Shown here in pieces: positions 57,367 to 64,000 of a stretch of 64,000 nucleotides of DNA. This DNA comes from Blasia pusilla (lineage: Eukaryota > Marchantiophyta > Marchantiopsida > Blasiales): NCBI GenBank assembly GCA_050084515.1, contig CM114274.1, forward strand, positions 40,486,001 to 40,550,000. Reading direction: 5' to 3'. The position numbers and the translations under genes were made by a program. The first letter of the stretch is position 1, and every line of letters begins with the position of its first letter. The notes beneath the pieces are model-generated. The model did not search any database. It was not told where the DNA came from and was given only the letters and a program-made list of their open reading frames with translations.

Positions 57367-58864
57367 TTGTCATTTGGTTGCACAGGCACTCAGTTTTAAT
57401 GATGTAGGTTAGGGGATCCATGATTAAGCAAAAGTCTGGTGGGATTTCCAGAATTCCTGTCTGCACACAAGCTCATGATGAAGTCTTCTCACTCCTTCTC
57501 TGGTCACTTCCACTGCAGTGCAAAAGATGGCACTATTTGAGTTATACAACAACATTCCATTTGTGGACCGTAGCTAGTTCAGAATGAGTGACCAGAAGCA
57601 CATGAAACGTATTCTGAAAAGACTACCAAAATATGAATAAGGTCTTCGTGCTTCCATTGATCAGTAAATCTACTCGAAGGTAGATTTGTTGAGCTCAGAA
57701 TTTGCCCAAGGTCAAAACGGGATGGAAGGAGCTGACCAAGGCTGATGGGGATTGGTGAAGGTTTAATGGAGTTGGCGGTTCATGTCGGTCCTTCTCTGCG
57801 TGGAGGTCTTCTCAGTTGAAACGTTTTGCCGAGAGACTGAGGTGAGGAGTGTATCCAGTGAGATTGTGAGCCAACAAGATTGTGAGCATCCATCGCATCC
57901 CACCATAGTTGCATTGCAGCATGACTCTCGAGTCCTCAGAGACGGTTGCTGAAAAATAAATTCAAGCGAGAGATGCCAGAAGCCAATGTGATGACTTGGT
58001 ACAGAATCAAAGCAGAGCTAATCATTTGCATCATGTAGCAGCCTAAACCAAATGCAATCAGAAATTCTACTGTGAGTGATCCTCTGGCAATCTGGTTCCC
58101 ATCTGATAGATTTGATATCCATGTGTTCCTCGGAATTCGCAGGATTATCGGAGGTTTAAACTGTGACATGATGAGAAGGAATCTGTCTCTCTGTGAAGAG
58201 ATCCTTGTAAGCAGAAGACATGTATGCATGAATACATTTCAAGATTACTGCCATTATTGATCAATACATATGCGATCGATTTGACAGCCAATTACTCTGG
58301 CTTACTGCTATTTACTGCACTCTCAACTGTACGAGGACTCGATGATGTGAAAGAGTGCTCGCAGAGCTTCTATAAACTTATTAAGGTCCAAGACGCATGT
58401 ATGCTTGGATAACTTTGATGGCATAAATATGCAGGGGCAGGCTTCTACCTCCAGCCAGCAGGTCATTAGTGTGTATGGTCTGACCACTGAACTGGACAGT
58501 TGTAAGAGTGTGCACATTACGTGTGGATAGAAGTCCCTGTAATTCTAGCTTACCTTAAATGCATCTCATAATCCTTTCATGTATTCGCCGTGATTGAAGA
58601 AGCTGATTACTAATGGACAGAGTTTCTCTCCAACTCCAGCTGCCCAGCCTTACCTTGCTCTTGAAACACATATCATTTATCTTCCATGCTCTGACCTTGC
58701 ACCTGTGGTGGTCAACTGCACACGAAACTCAGCACAACCAACTTATCATCATTCTTGGCGACTGTCAATGGATTTCGAGAGGTCCATATTGAGGCAGCAA
58801 CAAAAACATCAACGCTCCAAGAGGAGCAAGAATGATTTTGTTCAGCCCTAGTCCCTAGCAAAAG

Positions 58865-59729
58865 TCAAATCTTCACAGGCTGTTCATTGATGCAATTCTT
58901 GACGGAAGGACATGCTGTAATTTCACAATATCTGGGTTTCATGAACATCTTGCCCGAATGACAATCGTTCGCATTGCCTCTTACAAGCAGAGCAGCTACC
59001 TTGATCTGGGCGTGGAGGGTGCCCGTATAGTTGTCCAGGGTAGACACAAGTGCTTCCAAGTCGGTAACTTGCTGATCAATGGCATCGATGCTTTGCAGAT
59101 AGTGATTGAGACGATCATTCTTTTGCTTCAACAGCTCCACAAAAGGACCAAATCCTGCTGCAATATCCCCGAAGTTGTCGTACTCGGTGGCTGCCCTCAG
59201 ATTCATGTCTTTCACCAGTTCATACTCGTTGTTTGAGCACTGAAGGAGGCAGAAAATGAGAGAACATGACAAGACAAAAAGGACCAACCGAGCGATCCTT
59301 CTCTTACAAGAAACCGAAACTGGTCACAGAAATGGAGCGAGTTGAAGAAGTACGAAACGATCTCCTGCTCACTAATCTATGCAGAAACATGCACTTCCCA
59401 CACCCAGAAAGGAATTCGAAGAGAATGCTTGAGTTTCATGTTTAGCACTGCTAAACATTCTGGGTAAAGCGATTCTGGAGACGCAGACAAAGCAAGCGAA
59501 ACTTACACGAACTTCCATAGCTCCTGAAGCAAAATAGAAACGAAGAAAAGAGAGACGATTGATGCTTTAGAAGGGTTGTGAAGAGCGTGCGCAACTGCGC
59601 CGTGAGTGTAGAATTGCACTCTGGATTGCATACCTGGAGTTCACCCTGAACAACGTTCGCGAAGCCAAGAAAAAGTGAGTGCATGGCCTTCGCCAGTGGA
59701 TCCACTTGCGATTCCGTCGGATCCCCCAT
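58865..59729 (-). CDS. BLOS2: BLOC-1 subunit 2-like protein
   Basis: BLOS2 is a small coiled-coil subunit of BLOC-1, which in plants acts in endosome-to-vacuole transport of membrane proteins. Exon 1 (59729-59634, start ATG 59729) encodes MGDPTESQVDPLAKAMHSLF and continues to VVQGELQ. Exon 2 (59239-59000) encodes NEYELVKDMNLRAATEYDNF, GDIAAGFGPFVELLKQK, LQSIDAIDQQVTDLEALVST and LDNYTGTLHAQIK. Both introns' borders fit GT-AG (donor GTATGC at 59633, acceptor CTTCAG). This covers the whole conserved helical domain. A donor GTAGCT follows exon 2, so a short third exon is expected; I did not find it. Reading through instead adds 45 residues without resemblance to the family, ending at 58865. The CHCH-like gene lies about 300 bp upstream on the same strand. 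Confidence 0.82.
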
Positions 59730-59745
59730 TCCTGAAGCTTCTCCC

Positions 59746-59752
59746 TCTCCCT

Positions 59753-59794
<42 letters not shown>

Positions 59795-59812
59795 CTGTCT
59801 GTCTGTCTGTCT
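59746..59812. repeat. Compound microsatellite in the BLOS2 5' flank
   Basis: (CTCCCT)n passes into (CT)n and then (GTCT)n directly upstream of the BLOS2 start. It would fall in the 5' untranslated region or core promoter. Long open frames across it are artefacts of the repeat. Confidence 0.9.
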
Positions 59813-59900
59813 GATTCTGTTTTGTGATTTGAAGTGTTTTTGGACTGTACACTTTCCTATCTCACGGCCTTCTAAGCCTATCTCAAGTATTTTCGTGGCA

Positions 59901-60098
59901 CTGGTCGACTCTGAGGACTGGTGAATAACCTTTTCGAATAGGAGAACGAAGAAGAGGAAGAGGGGGTTGCAGAAGAAGAAGGAGACGGAGAAGAAGGCCC
60001 TGGTCGACTCTGAGGACTGGTGAATTACCTTTTCGAGTAGGAGAATGATGAAGAGGAAGTGGAGGTTGCAGAAGAAGAGGACGGAGAAGAAGGCGACT
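59901..60098. repeat. Tandem duplication at the 3' end of the CHCH-like gene
   Basis: Two units of about 99 and 94 bp start ctggtcgactctgaggactg at 59901 and 60000 and run to agaagaaggc. Each contains, on the minus strand, the Ser-rich tail coding sequence followed by a potential splice donor (GTAATT in the proximal copy, GTTATT in the distal copy). Confidence 0.88.
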
Positions 60099-60243
60099 TC
60101 GGAGGAGAGGAAGAGAGAGAACATGTGGACTTAAACGCTGCAATGTGTTCTTTGCATTTGTCCCCATCACCTTGGTTTTCTTCCAAGCATTTCTGCAGTG
60201 CCTGCACATCACATGGTGTCATCTTCTTCACCGCATTCTCCAT
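60025..60243 (-). CDS. Small four-cysteine CHCH-like protein
   Basis: The start is ATG 60243 (MENAVKKMTPCDV); the reading upstream is open but has no ATG. The core has four cysteines in two helices: TPCDVQALQKCLEEN (C-x7-C) and DKCKEHIAAFKSTCS (C-x10-C), the pattern of CHCH-type helical hairpins, although the spacing is not the classic CX9C. Such proteins usually form two disulfides and often sit in the mitochondrial intermembrane space; the location here is inferred. A Ser-rich tail follows, ending SFSYSKR and TAA. The bases before the stop (AAAAG|GTAATT) look like a splice donor, so the real C-terminus may lie in another exon. The tail is tandemly duplicated downstream. 72 aa as read. Confidence 0.68.
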   Translation of the reverse strand: MENAVKKMTPCDVQALQKCLEENQGDGDKCKEHIAAFKSTCSLSSSPPKSPSSPSSSSATSTSSSSFSYSKR

Positions 60244-62110
60244 CTCAATCTCCTCCAAAACCCACACTCTGGCTGGTCCTCCCGTTGACCCCCCCCGCTC
60301 ACTCACAGTCTTTCTCACAAATCCGTCCAGTTCCTCTCCACCTACTGCCTCATCCTTTCATCGACTGAATACCCACACTGTTGGGGGGAATAATTCACTG
60401 TTGAATCCCTAGCCATGTCGCCCATTGGAATTCGACCGTCATCTGCCTTCTTACAAAATCCCGTCGCTCTCTCTCCAATCCTGTTCTCCTCTCACGCTAA
60501 TACTCGCGGCCGATTCGACTTTTAAATCCGCTTAGGGTTCAGATCTGAAGATGGTGCTGACGCAGATTCATCTGACTATGAAAGTACCTCTGGTCTGCTC
60601 TCTCCTCATGAAGACAAATCATCAAACCCTCCATAGCTCACCTCTCCATGACCTTCAACGTGGCCCTCGAATTTCTAGCCTTCCTGACGATCGAGTTCCA
60701 CCCTTCTCAGAGAAACCAGACCCACATCTCCAAACCTCCATCCCACAAATTGAAATTGCTTGACTTGTGAGGAGGGACTTCTACTTCTCCCTCCGCCTAC
60801 AGATTGGATTGGGTCAAGGCCATCTCTGCACTGAATCCCAGAGTTACTGGGTCTCCAGCATTCCTATCAGTGTGATTGTATACAGAGGGTGTTCTTTTAT
60901 GGAATGTTCTTCTATTGTTGCTTTTTGTGCGAAGATGGTGACGAAAACGGTCATGTCTTGTCCTCTCTCTCTCTCTCTTCTCGTATCACTTTCTCCTAAT
61001 TGATCGTTTGTCGATCGAGTGGGTTGGATCTCAACGCTTCAGGTGCACAGATTGAAGCTCAAGCAGCTCTTAGAAGTGAAGCCCACTGTTTACTCTACTG
61101 AAGTGTAAAAGTGGTTGACTGTGTGAGGTGTGGTGTGGAAGGCTTGAAGGCGTTGAATACTGAGTACCCGTGATGGGAAATCTTTGTGCTCCAGAATGTG
61201 AAGGTTTGGGAGTTGAGGGGTCGTCTGGAGATGATACGGTCTTTGATACCAGAAGTTCTTGGAGCAGAGTTTTGTGAAGAAGCTTAAGCTCGAGGAGGTC
61301 TCAGAAGGGTAGCCCAATTATACTCTACTCCTGTGGGTGGCTGCGTGTAGTGGGGTGGAGTATCGTGTGGTCTGGTGGGGAGGAAAGTCACAGGAACTCT
61401 TAGTGATCCAGAATGTGCATTTTAGGGAGCTGAGGGATCATCTACTTATGTTACATTCTTTGTTGTCTGAAGAATTGAGGTTAGAGCAGAGCTTCATGAG
61501 CTGAGAATTGAAAGCATTTCTGGCAGTGGGTTTCTTTGAGCTGCTTTGCTTTAATTTAGTTTCTTTGTCATAAAAGAATTCCTTCTCATCTGCAGATCAC
61601 TATTGGGACTAAGGCCAGTGCAATGTGGAGGCTATCGTCATAAGTTCCCATAAGTTATAAGTTAGGCCAGGAGTGGTAGGAGGTGCTAGCTAAAGCTACT
61701 CTACAGTTCTCGTTTCAATCTCAATTGATAGTAGAGAGGGCTTTTGGAGATGATGTTGGCCAAAGCTTGTGATTCTTTGCGCGTCTTGTAGAGCTGGGAA
61801 TGTATTGCTCCTTAGGGTCAGAGTTTTTAACAGAGTGTCTGACAAAAAATTGTGGAGTTGATCAAATTTTTACTCCTGACATGTCCCTGACTCCCATCGC
61901 CGCCGCGGAGGACAAGGGTCTTTCAGGTTTTACAGCCACACTACCAAAAGAAGGCTTGGTAGGCGGTTGGCAGCGTGGATTCTTTGGCAGTGGAGGGTTT
62001 TGATGGGAATTGGGGGAGGCCTGCTTGGGTAGAGGTGGAGTGAGCAGGTGCATGGGGAAGAATTGAGTAGGAGGAGGAGGAGGAGGAGTTGGGCGATTTT
62101 GTGAAGCACA
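60244..62110 (+). other. Upstream region of the ALP1-like gene, with a two-unit repeat
   Basis: It separates the minus-strand CHCH-like gene from the plus-strand ALP1-like gene and should hold both promoters. A 36-codon frame starts at ATG 60415 (MSPIGIRPSSAFLQNP) and another of 70 codons lies at 60551-60763; either may be leader exons or upstream frames. No TATA box could be assigned with confidence. Confidence 0.4.
61051..61505 (+). repeat. Degenerate tandem repeat, about 230-bp unit
   Basis: Unit 1 (about 61051-61285) and unit 2 (about 61286-61505) share blocks in order, including gcccactgtttactctact / gcccaattatactctact and ccagaatgtg. In one frame they encode similar peptides, VLQNVKVWELRGRLEMIRSL and VIQNVHFRELRDHLLMLHSL, each soon followed by a stop. 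It could be decayed coding sequence in the leader of the next gene. Confidence 0.65.
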
Positions 62111-63487
62111 ATGACTCTGTCGATGGAGAAGCAGGTAGCTCTCGGGGCGTTGGCAGGAGCGGCAGCGGCAGTGAATGTGGCGTTGAAGTCGGCATCGGCA
62201 GCGAATGCTTGCGACAACGAGATCTGGGACTCGGAGATGTACATGAGCTCTGACGACGAGGACGATTCTGAAGAGGAGGACGGGATGTTCCTTCCGGTGG
62301 TGGCGAGCGCCCTGGTAGACGATGAAATCGTGGGATCATGGGAGTTTTGCAGCGGCTCCTCGAGGAACCCATCAACCGATTGGTTTAGCAATCTGCGCTC
62401 TGTCTACTCGTTGGATGGGGAGGGCTTCAAGCCGGATGGGAGTCTGGACGACTCCGCGCTATGGAGGAGCTTGTTTAGGGTGTCAAAGCCCACCTTTGAT
62501 TACATATGCTCTCTTGTGAAAGCAGACCTGGGACCGAAGTTCAGCACAACCCCTGGAATGAGTCCTATAGAGGGGAGATTTCTCACGGTGGAGAAGCAGG
62601 TAGCAATTGCACTCCGTAGGCTGGCATCAGGGGATGCATTTTTGCCTGTGGGCGAGCTGTTTGGGGTGGGAACAGCCACAGCTTGCGAGGTCACATGGAA
62701 GTTTGTGAAGTCGCTGGAAAGGAGAGCGCAGCATCACTTGAAGTGGCCAGAAGCCCAGGAGCTGGAGGACATCAAGGCAGCTTTTGAGCGCCAGGAAGGA
62801 ATGCCCAATTGTTGTGGGGCTGTAGACTCCACCCACATTCTCATGAAGCTCCCTGTTGGAGAGTCCTCCAGCGACTGGTATGATCGTGACCATAACTACA
62901 GCATGGTGATCCAGGCCGTTGTGGACGCTGACATGAGATTTCGTGACGTTCTTACTGGCTATCCAGGGAGTGTCAGCGATTCGAGGCTCTTGCGCAGCTC
63001 TGGGTTCTACAAACTCAGCGAAAGTGGGCAGAGATTGAGTGGACCTTCTATATGTGTTCGTGGAGTTGAGGTACGAGAGTACATCGTTGGAGATTGGGGA
63101 TACCCTCTGCTGCCCTGGCTCATAACTCCGTTTCCCCGAACTGGGCTGTCACCATGTCGAGATTCTTTCAACCACAAGCATGCCAACACTAGAATTGTGG
63201 TAGAGAAAGCTTTTGCAAGGTTGAAAGGGGCATGGAGGATACTTCACCGGACCATGTGCAGGCCAAACAAGAAGAAGTTGCCTCATGTCATTCTGGCGTG
63301 CTGTTTGTTGCACAACATCATAATTGACAGAGGGGAGGTGCTGGGAGATGGAGTTGCCTTGATTGGCCACCACGACGAGACTTACTGTCAGCAGAGTTCT
63401 CAATTCGTGGATTCTTGTGGGGATCGAGTTAGAGAGACTCTGGCAGAGTATCTCTTTGCCAAAGTAACAGGCTGGCCTCAGGCCTAA
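62111..63487 (+). CDS. HARBI1/ALP1-like protein (PIF/Harbinger transposase-derived)
   Basis: 458 aa, one uninterrupted exon starting at ATG 62111 (MTLSMEKQVALGALAG). An N-terminal acidic stretch (SSDDEDDSEEED, residues 47-57) precedes a helical region (residues 155-200: LTVEKQVAIALRRLASGD, then GVGTATACEVTWKFV) as in plant Harbinger transposases. The DDE nuclease fold is complete: D239 in GAVDSTHI, D290 in GSVSDSRLL and E365 in VVEKAFARLKG, with GDWGYPLLPWL (327-337) and LLHNIII (399-405) as expected. No terminal inverted repeats or Harbinger ORF for the Myb-like partner are seen nearby, so a domesticated host gene is likelier than a live transposon, although the retained DDE triad leaves both open. 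Arabidopsis ALP1, a domesticated relative, associates with Polycomb PRC2. Confidence 0.88.
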   Translation: MTLSMEKQVALGALAGAAAAVNVALKSASAANACDNEIWDSEMYMSSDDEDDSEEEDGMFLPVVASALVDDEIVGSWEFCSGSSRNPSTDWFSNLRSVYSLDGEGFKPDGSLDDSALWRSLFRVSKPTFDYICSLVKADLGPKFSTTPGMSPIEGRFLTVEKQVAIALRRLASGDAFLPVGELFGVGTATACEVTWKFVKSLERRAQHHLKWPEAQELEDIKAAFERQEGMPNCCGAVDSTHILMKLPVGESSSDWYDRDHNYSMVIQAVVDADMRFRDVLTGYPGSVSDSRLLRSSGFYKLSESGQRLSGPSICVRGVEVREYIVGDWGYPLLPWLITPFPRTGLSPCRDSFNHKHANTRIVVEKAFARLKGAWRILHRTMCRPNKKKLPHVILACCLLHNIIIDRGEVLGDGVALIGHHDETYCQQSSQFVDSCGDRVRETLAEYLFAKVTGWPQA

Positions 63488-64000
63488 TTCAAGCTTTCCA
63501 TGTCAGACCAAGACAGCCAGGTTACCTTGACACCGGTGTATATGGGGTCTCTAATGTCCATGCACATTCGTTTCCTTAAGTTCTGGTCCTCCTTGCCACA
63601 ACCGAACTTGTCCTCTTCTGGATTCGCTGTCGTGTGAACCTACTAGGATTCACATGCAAATCCACTATGCACTGGCCAAGACTCTGCACTCTGACTTTCC
63701 ATTTGCGTGAGCATGAAGGTTCCAATAGAGACATCTGGTGGCAGGCAATGGCACTGTGGTGTGACTAAAGTTGCAATTGAGAAAGACAAGGTAGTGGTGC
63801 AGGGTACTGTTGTGCAGAATGGGTGTCTATGACTTCTTTGGCAAAAATATGATTAAAAGGAGCTGCAGTTTTGGTGGGTTCATGGTGAGCCAGACAAACG
63901 TGTTAGAGGTACATCCACCTCACAAGCCTTGTTGATTCTAGCCTATGAACTTCTGCTAGTATTTGACACAGAACCTTCAAGCTCATAAAGAGTCATGGGT
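63488..64000 (+). other. 3' flank of the ALP1-like gene
   Basis: No further gene is seen before the window edge. It probably includes the 3' untranslated region. Confidence 0.5.

Larger units (their letters stand above)
56101..58864. other. Intergenic DNA with a tandem repeat and a hairpin; 3' side of BLOS2
   Basis: No gene is recognised up to the BLOS2 gene. It contains the direct repeat at 56995-57160 and the perfect hairpin at 57328-57366. A last BLOS2 exon may lie in 57.9-58.9 kb but I could not define it. Confidence 0.45.

Noticed and set aside
59567-60124. 185-codon minus-strand frame across the BLOS2 and CHCH region
   Set aside because: It runs through the microsatellite and the tandem duplication; the conserved readings are in other frames.
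1-64000. tRNA, rRNA or CRISPR features
   Set aside because: No tRNA-like T-arm with matching acceptor stem, no rRNA sequence and no spaced short repeats were seen by eye; a covariance-model search would be decisive.

Overview
This is nuclear DNA of a land plant. The evidence is spliced genes with plant-type products (a long N-terminal cis-prenyltransferase, a plant-like BLOC-1 subunit 2, an ALP1-like protein), Helitrons that start with TC and end in CTAG, and Ty3/gypsy elements. Introns are short. One gypsy element carries a DNMT3-like methyltransferase domain, a family absent from flowering plants as far as I know, so a non-seed plant (bryophyte, lycophyte or fern) is my best guess. That is an inference; I cannot name the species.

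Layout. 1-6.7 kb is AT-rich intergenic DNA with a large foldback, small hairpins and Helitrons. 6.70-7.71 kb is a solo LTR with a perfect 5-bp target duplication. 10.64-20.93 kb is a second copy of that LTR, split by a 9.3-kb Ty3/gypsy element (11.01-20.28 kb). 21.5-23.0 kb holds an inverted, truncated relative of the gypsy element. 23.6-27.5 kb (minus) is a long decayed coding locus with a protein-kinase-like domain and a coiled-coil part. 28-34.8 kb has a GC-rich island, three Helitrons and repeat-rich DNA with weak coding signals. 34.9-39.1 kb (+) is a multi-exon gene I do not recognise, with a duplicated exon. 44.5-46.7 kb (-) is a cis-prenyltransferase gene with an apparent 2-bp frameshift. 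47.2-57.5 kb is AT-rich repeat DNA with an LTR, a Helitron and small tandem duplications. 58.9-60.2 kb (-) holds BLOS2 and a small four-cysteine CHCH-like gene. 62.1-63.5 kb (+) is an intact HARBI1/ALP1-like gene.

The most unusual item is the nested gypsy element. Its order is gag (two zinc knuckles), protease, DNMT3-like C5 cytosine methyltransferase, reverse transcriptase/RNase H, integrase, PHD finger. The methyltransferase shows motifs I, IV (catalytic PC), VI (ENV), VIII and a C-terminal motif resembling the end of DNMT3. The PHD finger has all eight zinc ligands and begins at an ATGA overlap with the integrase stop. The copy is broken by stops and frameshifts. The architecture suggests an element that carried both a DNA-methylation writer and a chromatin reader.

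The cellular genes are separate units: isoprenoid chain elongation (cis-prenyltransferase), endosomal trafficking (BLOS2), a CHCH-like protein (such proteins are often mitochondrial), and a transposase-derived protein. I see no operon or pathway linking them. tRNA, rRNA and CRISPR features were not found by eye.
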